A stretch of 15,707 nt of DNA, taken from positions 1 to 15,707 of the forward strand of contig JARFQM010000195.1 of the NCBI GenBank assembly GCA_029287755.1. The letters are read 5' to 3'. Position 1 is the stretch's first letter. Each line of letters begins with the position of its first letter. The position numbers were made by a program, and so were the translations under genes. Below, piece after piece: positions 6,877 through 13,549 of this stretch. Origin of the DNA: Desulfofustis sp. (GTDB lineage Bacteria; Desulfobacterota; Desulfobulbia; Desulfobulbales; Desulfocapsaceae). The notes under the pieces are model-generated. The model was not told the DNA's origin and searched no databases. It was given only the letters and a program-made list of their open reading frames with translations.

Positions 6877-8354
6877 CCTGTCACCGCCTTGACGAAAGTC
6901 ATCATGAAATTGGGGAAGATGCCGATCACCACCGATATGAAACAGGCAATCAGAATGGGGATGAGCATGGACAGCGGCGCTTCCTTGATTCCGGTATAAG
7001 GTTCGTCGACCGGTCGCTTGCCAAAAAAGGCGCGATAGGTCACCGGCAGAAAATAGGCGGCGTTGAGCAGGGTCGAAGTCAGCAGAATGAGCAGAATACC
7101 GATCTGGTGCGCCTGCATCGAGCCGACCAAAAGCTTCCATTTGGACACAAATCCGGCCACCGGCGGGGCGCCGATCATGGAGAGGGAGGCGATAGCAAAG
7201 GCACCAAAAGTGAACGGCATGACTTTGCCCAGCCCCTCCATTTCTGAAATTTCTTTCTTGTGAGCAGCCACATAGATGGCTCCGGCGCAGAAGAACAGGG
7301 TGATCTTGGAGAAGGCGTGGTTGACGATGTGGATCAGCCCGCCTTCGATGGCCGCCGGGGTGAGCAGGGCGACACCTAAGATGATGTAGCTCAGCTGACT
7401 GACCGTGGAGTAGGCCAGACGGGCTTTCAGGTTGTCCTTGGAGAGAGCGATGATAGAGGCGGCGATGATAGTGAAGCCGACGAAATATGCGGTGGGTACG
7501 CCGAGGTTGAGGGCATCCATGAGATCGACACCGAAAACGTAGAGCATCACCCTGGTGGTGCAGAAGACACCGACTTTGACCACGGCAACCGCATGGAGGA
7601 GCGCGGAAACCGGGGTGGGGGCGACCATGGCGCCGGGCAGCCAGTGATGGAAGGGCATTATTCCATTTTTGGCAAAACCGAACAGACAGAAGATATAGAG
7701 CATGGTCACCAGCCCCTTGTTGACTCCGTCGGGGAAGATGCCGGTGGAAATATCGGTGGCGAAATCGAGGGTGCCGGTCAGTACGTAAATAAGAATCATT
7801 GCCGGCAATAAAAAGGCCTTGGCGGTGGCGGTCAAATAGACCAGGTATTTACGGCCGCCGTCATAGCCCTCCTGATCCTGATGGTGGGCAACCAGCGGAT
7901 AGGTGCAGATCGAGACGATTTCGTAAAACAGGTACATGGTGAAAAGATTATCAGAAAAGGCAACGCCGATGGCGCCGAAAATGGCAATGGCAAAGCAGGC
8001 GTTGAACCTGGTCTGGGCATGTTCGTTGAGTCCGCGCATGTACCCCATCGAGTAGAACACGGCAATGGTCCACAGAGACGAAGCTACCATGGCGAAGATC
8101 ATCGACATGGGGTCCGCCCGCAGCGATATGGTTACATTGGGCAGAATCGTAAACAGATTGTAGTAGAGTGTCTGGCCCGCGAAAATTGTCGGGATCATCG
8201 AACAGACGACCACGAAGAGAGCGACCGAGGAGACGGACGAGATCGTTTCCCTGAGATTTTCATCCTTGCCGAGGAGCATCACGATAATCGAGCCGATCAG
8301 AGGGATGACCAAGGCCAGGAGCAGTTTCGACGTGATGATAATGGTCTCGTCCAT
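6873..8354 (-). CDS. MrpD/NuoL-like proton-conducting antiporter subunit
   Basis: This 493-aa, roughly 14-span antiporter subunit is the kind usually annotated monovalent cation/H+ antiporter subunit D. All channel residues are present: E145 in TM5 (LFYEIVS), K229 in TM7 (FAKNGIMPFHHWLP), H254 and K260 in TM8 (LLHAVAVVKVGVF), K350 (HAFSKITLF) and K405 in TM12 (FVSKWKLL). The APTPVSALLHA stretch is shared with NuoL and MrpD. Unlike NuoL it ends at residue 493 with no lateral-helix extension. It lies between nuoK (8-bp gap) and the 82-aa gene, where nuoL sits in an ordinary nuo operon, and is extra to the L/M/N set. The ribosome-binding site (AGAAG) is modest. It could be a fourth pumping unit in series or half of a two-protein replacement of NuoL. 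Confidence 0.9.
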   Translation of the reverse strand: MDETIIITSKLLLALVIPLIGSIIVMLLGKDENLRETISSVSSVALFVVVCSMIPTIFAGQTLYYNLFTILPNVTISLRADPMSMIFAMVASSLWTIAVFYSMGYMRGLNEHAQTRFNACFAIAIFGAIGVAFSDNLFTMYLFYEIVSICTYPLVAHHQDQEGYDGGRKYLVYLTATAKAFLLPAMILIYVLTGTLDFATDISTGIFPDGVNKGLVTMLYIFCLFGFAKNGIMPFHHWLPGAMVAPTPVSALLHAVAVVKVGVFCTTRVMLYVFGVDLMDALNLGVPTAYFVGFTIIAASIIALSKDNLKARLAYSTVSQLSYIILGVALLTPAAIEGGLIHIVNHAFSKITLFFCAGAIYVAAHKKEISEMEGLGKVMPFTFGAFAIASLSMIGAPPVAGFVSKWKLLVGSMQAHQIGILLILLTSTLLNAAYFLPVTYRAFFGKRPVDEPYTGIKEAPLSMLIPILIACFISVVIGIFPNFMMTFVKAVTG

Positions 8355-8362
8355 GGTTTCTT

Positions 8363-8689
8363 CTAGCCTTTAAGGTTGACCAGCTCTTCAGCATCGACCG
8401 TTTTGTAATGACGATAGACGGCCACGACGATGGATAGGCCGATGGCCGCCTCGGCGGCGGCAATGGCCATTATAAAGAGGGTGAAAATCTGTCCGATTGA
8501 AGGATCAGGGGCCAGGAATCTATTGAATGCCATGAAGTTGATCGACACCCCGGCGAGCATCAGTTCGGCGGCGATCAGCATGCCGATCAGTGTTTTTCTG
8601 GTTACCAGGCCGTAGATCCCAAGGCTGAAGAGCATTGCGCCGAACACCAGGTAAGTGGTCAGATAGTTATGGATCGACAGCAGTGCCAT
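8363..8689 (-). CDS. nuoK: NADH-quinone oxidoreductase subunit K
   Basis: NuoK is a three-span subunit related to MrpC, sitting between NuoN and NuoJ in the membrane arm. The 108-aa product carries the two buried glutamates of the family, E42 (AAELML) and E80 (AAEAAIGL), corresponding to E36 and E72 of the E. coli protein. The start at 8689 is chosen because it gives the usual length and follows a GGGAGGGAG ribosome-binding site. A longer open frame upstream would only overlap nuoJ out of frame. The gap to the nuoJ stop is 2 bp. Confidence 0.96.
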   Translation of the reverse strand: MALLSIHNYLTTYLVFGAMLFSLGIYGLVTRKTLIGMLIAAELMLAGVSINFMAFNRFLAPDPSIGQIFTLFIMAIAAAEAAIGLSIVVAVYRHYKTVDAEELVNLKG

Positions 8690-8691
8690 GA

Positions 8692-9225
8692 TCAGTTTCT
8701 CCCTCCCCTGGCTATGACGATTGCCCCGATGATGGCGATCAGCAGGACGATCGAAATCAGTTCGAAAATCATCGAGTAGGTGGTGAGCAGGTGGATGCCG
8801 ATCTCCCTGACCGAGCCGCTGCCGGTCTTGGGACTGGCCTGCCATTCTGTGGTCAGGGCAAGGGCGGTCATGCCGCCGAAGATGAGGGCGGCGATCATGA
8901 AGCCTAAGGGGCCGGACAATAAATTGGAGGGGCTGCTTTTAAGCTGTTGCTCGGGGGCCGCCAACATGATCGCAAAGGAGATGGTGACGCAGATGGCGCC
9001 TACGTAGATGAGGATCTGCATCATGGCCATGAAGGGCGAGTTGAGAAAATAGTAGAAACCCGCTACGCCGGTAAAACAAATGACGATTCCGGAAAGGGCT
9101 CTGATCAGCCGCTCGGCGGTGGCGGCGATAAACCCGCCGGCGAGGGTGACGCCGATCATGATCAGAAAAATCAGGCCTGCCATGCCGTCGGCGCTGAACA
9201 GTTCGGGGGACGGAACGGGGGTCAT
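8692..9225 (-). CDS. nuoJ: NADH-quinone oxidoreductase subunit J
   Basis: NuoJ is a five-span membrane subunit whose third helix undergoes the pi-bulge rearrangement proposed to transmit quinone-site energy to the antiporters. The 177-aa product has the characteristic third-helix segment, MQILIYVGAI, with Y74. The start at 9225 overlaps the nuoI stop by four bases (ATGA); starting further upstream would add 35 residues read out of nuoI in another frame and is unlikely. GAGG lies about 10 bp ahead of the start. Soluble residues fall mostly between spans 4 and 5. Assignment is secure from sequence and gene order. Confidence 0.94.
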   Translation of the reverse strand: MTPVPSPELFSADGMAGLIFLIMIGVTLAGGFIAATAERLIRALSGIVICFTGVAGFYYFLNSPFMAMMQILIYVGAICVTISFAIMLAAPEQQLKSSPSNLLSGPLGFMIAALIFGGMTALALTTEWQASPKTGSGSVREIGIHLLTTYSMIFELISIVLLIAIIGAIVIARGGRN

Positions 9226-9662
9226 CGGTTCTGTTCCTCGAGTCGCTGAAGCAGGTCCATGATAAAGTCCTCTTTTCTGGTGGAGGCCAGGTTGTATTCG
9301 TTGGAAAACCGCAGGGCGTTGAAGTTGCACGATTCCACGCAGGAGCCGCAGAGCGAGCAGGTGGTGAAATCAAGGATATAGCGAGAGAGTACTTTTTTCT
9401 TCTCGCCTTCGGGCTTGACGCCGGCCATACTGATGCAGCCCGAGGGGCAGGCCCGCTGACACATGGAGCAGACGATGCAGTTGGGCTTGCCGTCTTTATC
9501 GCCGATGAGTTCTATATGGCCGCGGAACCGGGGGTACATCTTCACCGATTCGTGCGGGTAGCTGAGAGTGACCGGCCGCCGGGGAAATTCCTTCAAGGTT
9601 ACCCACATGCCGTCGAGCAGCGATTTGGTACCGGTAAAAAGCTCTGTAAAATAACCGCCCAT
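9222..9662 (-). CDS. nuoI: NADH-quinone oxidoreductase subunit I, 2[4Fe-4S]
   Basis: NuoI carries clusters N6a and N6b and passes electrons to N2 in NuoB. The 146-aa product has two ferredoxin motifs: C62-C65-C68-C72 (NCIVCSMCQRACP) and C102-C105-C108-C112 (CSLCGSCVESCN). The usual proline after the fourth cysteine is present in the first motif but replaced by N113 in the second. The N-terminal segment (about 1-25) is the amphipathic part that rests on the membrane arm. The gene begins one base after the nuoH stop, using an AAGGTG ribosome-binding site inside nuoH, and ends in a 4-bp overlap with nuoJ. In the absence of nuoG nearby, these would be the first clusters reached by whatever donor docks here. 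Confidence 0.95.
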   Translation of the reverse strand: MGGYFTELFTGTKSLLDGMWVTLKEFPRRPVTLSYPHESVKMYPRFRGHIELIGDKDGKPNCIVCSMCQRACPSGCISMAGVKPEGEKKKVLSRYILDFTTCSLCGSCVESCNFNALRFSNEYNLASTRKEDFIMDLLQRLEEQNR

Positions 9663-9663
9663 G

Positions 9664-10680
9664 TCAGAACACCTTGAGCAACCCTGCGGTGAGCAGCAGG
9701 TTGAATAGCGAGATTGGTATTAGATATTTCCAGGACAAGTTCAGCAGCCCGTAAATGGTCGTGCGGGGAAAGGTCCAGCGAATCCAGATGAAGACGAAGA
9801 TGATCAGGTAGATTTTCAGCAGGAACCAGCCCACATGGTGGGTAAACGGGAAGAAGCCGAGATCGCCTACCGGGCAGGCCCAGCCTCCGAGAAACAGAAT
9901 CACGGTCAAACAGGCGCCGATGACGATGTTGGCGTATTCACCCATGAAGAACAGTCCAAAGCCCATGGAGGAATATTCGGTGTGGAAACCGGCCACCAGC
10001 TCGCTTTCGGCTTCGCCGAGGTCGAAGGGGGCGCGGTTGGTCTCGGCCACCGAGCAGACGAAGAGAATGAGAAAAGACACCGGCATCAGCAGGTTGAAGC
10101 CGACCTGCTTCTGCAGAGGCCAGATGTTCCAGCTCCAGAAGCCGCCGAGCTGGGTCTGGACGATGTCGCTCAGGTTCAGTGACCCGGAAATCATGACGAT
10201 GGTGATGGTGGTTATCATCAACGGTATTTCATAGGCCACAGTCTGGGAGACGGCCCGCACCGAGGAAATCATCGAGTACTTGTTCCTCGATCCCCAGCCG
10301 GCCACCAGCAGCGACATGCCGCCCAGGGCGGCGAAGGCGAATATCATCAGGACGCCGACATCGATTGGGTGAGCTACTATATTGTCGCTGAAAGGGATAG
10401 TGACGAAGCTGATCAGGGCCGGGAACATGGCCAGTACCGGGGCCACCATGAAAATGGCCTTATCGACGCCGCCGGGGATGAGAAGCTGTTTGGTCATCAG
10501 CTTTACTCCGTCAATCGGCGGCTGCAGCAACCCCCACGGTCCGTTTTCCATGGGGCCCGGACGGCGCTGGAACAAGCCGGCGCCTTTTCGTTCGCACCAG
10601 ACCAGGTAGGCCGCGTTGGCGCCGACGAAGCAGATCGCTATGAAAACCGCGAGGATCACGTTGAACAGTGTCAGGCTCAT
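9664..10680 (-). CDS. nuoH: NADH-quinone oxidoreductase subunit H
   Basis: NuoH forms most of the quinone chamber and the link from it to the membrane arm. The 338-aa, eight-span product has the conserved first cytoplasmic loop (E30, R31, K32 and the QRRPGP segment), the acidic loop AETNRAPFDLGEAESELV (E213, D220, E223, E225, E227), the following TEYSS segment and E248 in GEYANI. Length is normal. The ATG at 10680 has a GGAGA ribosome-binding site in the 11-bp gap after nuoD. In most bacteria nuoE, F and G lie between D and H; here they are missing and D is joined directly to H. Confidence 0.96.
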   Translation of the reverse strand: MSLTLFNVILAVFIAICFVGANAAYLVWCERKGAGLFQRRPGPMENGPWGLLQPPIDGVKLMTKQLLIPGGVDKAIFMVAPVLAMFPALISFVTIPFSDNIVAHPIDVGVLMIFAFAALGGMSLLVAGWGSRNKYSMISSVRAVSQTVAYEIPLMITTITIVMISGSLNLSDIVQTQLGGFWSWNIWPLQKQVGFNLLMPVSFLILFVCSVAETNRAPFDLGEAESELVAGFHTEYSSMGFGLFFMGEYANIVIGACLTVILFLGGWACPVGDLGFFPFTHHVGWFLLKIYLIIFVFIWIRWTFPRTTIYGLLNLSWKYLIPISLFNLLLTAGLLKVF

Positions 10681-10691
10681 GCTTGTCTCCG

Positions 10692-11810
10692 TTACCGATC
10701 CATTTCCGGGATGACCAGGTCGAGGCTTCCCATGAAGGCCAGTGCGTCGGCAATCAGCATGCCCCGGCAGGCCTCGTCGAACAGGTGCATGTTGGAATAG
10801 GTTGGCGAACGCAGCTTCAACCGATAGGCGTTCTTGCCGCCATCGCTGACCATCCGGATGCCGAAATTGCCCCGTGCCGTCTCCACGGCCGCATAATAAT
10901 CCCCCGGAGGCGGCTTGATCAGTTTTGGCTTCTTTTTGGGATTCACCGGTCCGTCCGGCAGCTTGTCCAGGGCCTGCTCAATGATGCGCAAACTCTGCTC
11001 CATCTCTTCCATGCGCACCAGGTAGCGGGCGTAGCTGTCGCCCTCCCCGTAGACAGGCACCTCGAAATCGAACTCCGGGTAGACGGAATAGGGTTCATTG
11101 CGCCGCACGTCGTAATTGATGCCGGAGCCGCGGGCCACGGGGCCAGTGGCGCCGTAACGCTGGCACATGTTCTGATCGACCGGGCCGTGCCCTTTCAGGC
11201 GCTTCATGAGGATGATGTTGCCGGTAACCAGCTTGGCGTACATCTTCAGCTCTTTGCGCATGCGCTTGATGAAGGCCCGGGTGCCGGTGATGAAGTCATC
11301 ATCTATATCGTTGTAGAGGCCCCCGAATCGGAAGTAACAATAGGTGAGCCGCGATCCGGTGACGGCCTCGAGCAGATCGAGAATCTGTTCCCGGTCGTCG
11401 AAGCAGTACATCAGCGGGGTGAATCCGCCAAGGTCGAGGACATAGGCGCCGAGCCAGACGAGATGGGAGGCAATCCGGTTGAGTTCAACGGTGATGACCC
11501 GGATGTATTCAGCCCGTTCGGGCACCTCTATGTTGCAGGCCCGCTCGACCACCAGCGCGTAGCCGTGGTTGAACGACATGGCCGAGAGGTAGTCCAGGCG
11601 GCCCATGTTGGGCATGTATTGCGGATAGGTCCGGTTCTCGGCCATCTTTTCGTGCATCCGGTGGATGTAGCCGAGCACCGTTTCGGCGTTGTAGATATAT
11701 TCGCCGTCCATGGTCATCTTTACCCGCAGTACCCCGTGGGTGGCGGGATGCTGGGGACCGACGTTCAGTACGAAGGTTTCATCCTGCTGGAGGGTGATAG
11801 GCTCGGTCAT
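10692..11810 (-). CDS. nuoD: NADH-quinone oxidoreductase subunit D
   Basis: NuoD is the 49-kDa subunit that builds the quinone headgroup site with NuoB and descends from the large subunit of NiFe hydrogenases. The 372-aa product has the GPQHPATHG loop with H25 and, 49 residues on, Y74 in MGRLDYLS. The same spacing separates the two quinone-contacting residues His38 and Tyr87 of the Thermus enzyme. The C-terminus ends in PEMDR, without hydrogenase cysteines, so the nickel site is lost as expected. It is a separate gene, not fused to nuoC. Its ATG overlaps the nuoC stop by four bases with AAGGA upstream. It is slightly shorter than many homologues, with no visible internal gap. Confidence 0.96.
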   Translation of the reverse strand: MTEPITLQQDETFVLNVGPQHPATHGVLRVKMTMDGEYIYNAETVLGYIHRMHEKMAENRTYPQYMPNMGRLDYLSAMSFNHGYALVVERACNIEVPERAEYIRVITVELNRIASHLVWLGAYVLDLGGFTPLMYCFDDREQILDLLEAVTGSRLTYCYFRFGGLYNDIDDDFITGTRAFIKRMRKELKMYAKLVTGNIILMKRLKGHGPVDQNMCQRYGATGPVARGSGINYDVRRNEPYSVYPEFDFEVPVYGEGDSYARYLVRMEEMEQSLRIIEQALDKLPDGPVNPKKKPKLIKPPPGDYYAAVETARGNFGIRMVSDGGKNAYRLKLRSPTYSNMHLFDEACRGMLIADALAFMGSLDLVIPEMDR

Positions 11811-12322
11811 GCTTCGAAGTCCTTCAGAAGAGGATGAAAATCGGCATCTTCGGGGAGCAGCAATGGCACGAGATGCGGATGCCCGTCGAAAACGATTCCG
11901 AAAAAGTCGTGGCTTTCCCGTTCATGCCAGGAAGCGCCGGTGTAGATGGGCGTAATGGTCGGCAGGTGAGGAGCCGAACGGTCCACTCTGGTGCGGATCA
12001 CCGTGCGGCAGAGGTCGAAATCGTAACGGCTGAAATCATAGACCACCTCGAGTTGCTCATCTTTGATCCAGTCGACCCCGGTGATCGCTTCCAGGTAGTA
12101 GCCGAGATCAAAAAGAATGCCTACCGCCTCGATTAATTGATCGGGCTCGATCTGGGCGTCGAGATGAAATCCTCTGGCGTGGTAGTCCTGCTCAATGATA
12201 CCGTTGCCCCGTGGCTCCGGTTTTTTTTCGCCTTCCTCCGCATCGTCAGGTTCCGCTTCGGAGGCCGGCGGGTCGGGAAACAGTGCGGCAAGCGCTTCTT
12301 TGGTTTTGTCCTGGATTTTCAT
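11807..12322 (-). CDS. nuoC: NADH-quinone oxidoreductase subunit C
   Basis: NuoC is the 30-kDa peripheral scaffold that clamps NuoD and NuoB/I. The 171-aa product has the family signature WHERESHDFFGIVFDGHP at about 132-149, followed by LLLPED. Residues about 15-40 are an acidic, proline-rich stretch (FPDPPASEAEPDDAEEGEKK) ahead of the folded domain, which looks like a disordered insertion. The ATG at 12322 has no good Shine-Dalgarno sequence, and a 5-bp inverted repeat (AGCTG-N7-CAGCT, 12333-12349) covers the end of nuoB just upstream. Translation may therefore depend on coupling to nuoB. It overlaps nuoD by 4 bp. Confidence 0.95.
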   Translation of the reverse strand: MKIQDKTKEALAALFPDPPASEAEPDDAEEGEKKPEPRGNGIIEQDYHARGFHLDAQIEPDQLIEAVGILFDLGYYLEAITGVDWIKDEQLEVVYDFSRYDFDLCRTVIRTRVDRSAPHLPTITPIYTGASWHERESHDFFGIVFDGHPHLVPLLLPEDADFHPLLKDFEA

Positions 12323-12343
12323 ATGCAGAAATAGCTGGACAAC

Positions 12344-12889
12344 TCAGCTCTCTTCAGTCCCGGATGAGCGCCACTCGGGCTTTGGTTTGGGCCATCTGCG
12401 CCAGCCGGTTATCTTGTATTCAAGTTCGATGATTCCCTCGATCAAGGCCTCGGGTCTGGGCGGACAGCCCGGTACGTAGACATCAACCGGGAGAAACTCG
12501 TCAGCTCCTTCGACAATCCCATATTGCCCTTCGAATAAGAAGGGACCGCCGGAAATAGCGCAATTGCCCAGGGCGATGACCCATTTCGGTTCGGGCATCT
12601 GATCGTAGAGGGTCTTGATACCGGGGGCCATTTTTTTGGAAATGGTGCCGGCCACAATCATCAGATCGCTCTGCCGGGGCGACGGCCTGAACACCTCGGC
12701 CCCGAATCTCGAGAGATCGAAGCGGGCGGCGCCGGTGCACATCATCTCAATGGCGCAGCAGGCGATGCCAAAAGTCAGGGGCCAGAGTGAGTTGGCCCTG
12801 CACAGGTCAATGATTTTGTCAGCGACAGCAAACTGAACAAGTGATGATGGAACAGTGTCTATTGACGGAGATACGTCTTGCGTTCCCAC
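12344..12889 (-). CDS. nuoB: NADH-quinone oxidoreductase subunit B, cluster N2
   Basis: NuoB holds the terminal [4Fe-4S] cluster N2 that reduces quinone. The 181-aa product shows the four ligands: the tandem C44-C45 ([10 protein letters not shown]), C110 (ALGNCAIS) and C142 (VPGCPPRP). The start codon is GTG at 12887-12889, set by GGGAG seven bases upstream. This puts the ribosome-binding site and the first ~31 bp inside the end of nuoA, an unusually long overlap for this operon. An internal start would remove only the poorly conserved N-terminus, so it cannot be excluded. The C-terminal tail (about 163-181) is basic then acidic and poorly conserved. Confidence 0.95.
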   Translation of the reverse strand: MGTQDVSPSIDTVPSSLVQFAVADKIIDLCRANSLWPLTFGIACCAIEMMCTGAARFDLSRFGAEVFRPSPRQSDLMIVAGTISKKMAPGIKTLYDQMPEPKWVIALGNCAISGGPFLFEGQYGIVEGADEFLPVDVYVPGCPPRPEALIEGIIELEYKITGWRRWPKPKPEWRSSGTEES

Positions 12890-13272
12890 TTAAATACTCC
12901 CTTAATCCAGGCATAGACGACAGCCAGTGATAAAATACCAACAAACAGGATGATTTCGATGAAATCCCTGACTACGAACATTTCGTCATTGTAGGCGAGA
13001 GCAACGGGAAACAGAAACAGTACATCGACGTCGAAGGCGAGAAAAATCAAAGCGTAAAGATAGAACACAACCCCGTAGCGTATCCAGCTGTCACCGATCG
13101 GGTCCATACCGCACTCGATAAACTGATCAGTGTTGTTGCCGATCTGCCTGGTCTTGCGGGGCATGAAAAGATGGACGATGATGATCGGACCAAGCGCAAA
13201 AGTCAGACCTCCAAGGGTGAAGGCGGTGATCCAAAGGATATCGTCCCGGTAGAGAAAAACGGAAAAATCCAT
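12859..13272 (-). CDS. nuoA: NADH-quinone oxidoreductase subunit A
   Basis: NuoA is a three-span subunit whose long TM1-TM2 loop lines the quinone chamber. The 137-aa product contains the diagnostic loop motif [14 protein letters not shown] and the TM2 segment [10 protein letters not shown], both strongly conserved. The ATG at 13270-13272 follows CGGAGAG at good spacing and is the first gene of the operon. About 65 bp of leader separate it from a strong predicted promoter. The end overlaps nuoB by 31 bp. Assignment is certain; the operon start is well defined because the neighbouring gene is divergent. Confidence 0.97.
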   Translation of the reverse strand: MDFSVFLYRDDILWITAFTLGGLTFALGPIIIVHLFMPRKTRQIGNNTDQFIECGMDPIGDSWIRYGVVFYLYALIFLAFDVDVLFLFPVALAYNDEMFVVRDFIEIILFVGILSLAVVYAWIKGVFKWERKTYLRQ

Positions 13273-13342
13273 GCAAAACTCTCCGTTATCATGTATAAAA
13301 ACAGCCGTTTATAGTATATTGCAGAGCGGCAAAATTCCTGCC

Positions 13343-13371
13343 ATAATATAGAACGGTTGTGATGGTGTCAA
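13343..13371 (-). promoter_or_regulatory. Sigma-70-type promoter of the nuo operon
   Basis: On the minus strand TTGACA (13366-13371) and TATTAT (13343-13348) are separated by exactly 17 bp. The -35 matches consensus at all six positions and the -10 at five of six. Transcription should start near 13336, leaving a leader of about 65 nt. The leader begins with a small hairpin candidate (GGCA-N7-TGCC) and ends with the CGGAGAG site of nuoA. This is the best promoter in the window. Confidence 0.8.
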
Positions 13372-13392
13372 TTTTTTTTTACAACCACAATG
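13356..13392. repeat. Imperfect direct repeat, copy 1 (over the nuoA -35)
   Basis: Read on the plus strand this copy is GTTGT, then GATGGT, GTC, AA, a run of nine T, ACAA, CCA, CAATG. Copy 2 about 97 bp to the right has the same order of blocks: GTTGT, TGGT, TATC, G, eight T, ACAA, A, CAATG. Copy 1 covers the -35 of the nuoA promoter. It contains an inverted pair GGTTGT/ACAACC (13355-13360 and 13381-13386) and overlaps a palindrome CCACAATGTGG (13385-13395). A regulator-binding role is inferred. Confidence 0.55.
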
Positions 13393-13452
13393 TGGCATTT
13401 CTGGTCTATAATTATCTGTATTAAATAAATATTTTGCTTTTTTACCCGTTAC

Positions 13453-13484
13453 GTTGTTGGTTATCGTTTTTTTTACAAACAATG
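13453..13484. repeat. Imperfect direct repeat, copy 2 (upstream of the LysR gene)
   Basis: This is the second copy of the block pattern GTTGT - TGGT - T8 - ACAA - CAATG, 32 bp long, ending 12 bp before the candidate -35 of the LysR gene. Compared with copy 1 it has lost five bases, in the spacers and T-run. The T-run alone could arise in any AT-rich spacer; the shared GTTGT, TGGT, ACAA and CAATG blocks in the same order are what make it worth noting. Confidence 0.55.
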
Positions 13485-13500
13485 ATTTCGTGTGCATTGT
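13479..13500. promoter_or_regulatory. Candidate operator ACAATG-N10-CATTGT
   Basis: A perfect 6-bp inverted repeat with a 10-bp spacer, total 22 bp. Its left arm is the end of direct-repeat copy 2 and its right arm overlaps the candidate -35 of the LysR gene (13497-13502). LysR-type proteins commonly bind interrupted palindromes near their own promoter and repress themselves, so this is a natural candidate for autoregulation. Binding is inferred, not shown. Confidence 0.45.
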
Positions 13501-13525
13501 CAGTAAAAAAGATGTAAACTATCAA
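13497..13525 (+). promoter_or_regulatory. Possible promoter of the LysR-type regulator gene
   Basis: TTGTCA (13497-13502) and TATCAA (13520-13525) are separated by 17 bp, placing a transcript start near 13532 and leaving a leader of roughly 18 nt before the ATG at 13550. Both hexamers are imperfect, as expected for a weakly expressed or self-repressed regulator. No strong ribosome-binding site is visible ahead of the gene. Confidence 0.45.
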
Positions 13526-13549
13526 AAAAACTGAATACGGGCGTGCCGG

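Noticed and set aside
6877..7140. Longer N-terminus for the 82-aa protein
   Set aside because: It overlaps the end of the MrpD-like gene in another frame, with Arg/His-rich sequence typical of a shadow frame. The ATGA junction start is consistent with the rest of the operon.
9226..9330. Longer N-terminus for nuoJ
   Set aside because: It would be read out of frame inside nuoI and is unlike any NuoJ start. The ATG overlapping the nuoI stop gives the normal length.
10668..11837. 389-codon open frame on the plus strand
   Set aside because: It lies exactly antisense to nuoD, whose product has unmistakable family motifs. The plus-strand translation has no recognisable domain, and such shadow frames are common opposite GC-rich genes.
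13372..13380. T-runs in the nuoA-lysR spacer as transcription terminators
   Set aside because: The genes on both sides point away from the spacer, so nothing ends there, and no GC-rich stem precedes either run.
13309..13497. 62-codon minus-strand frame in the nuoA upstream region
   Set aside because: It covers the strong nuoA promoter and its repeats, has no family resemblance, and its composition follows the AT-rich spacer.
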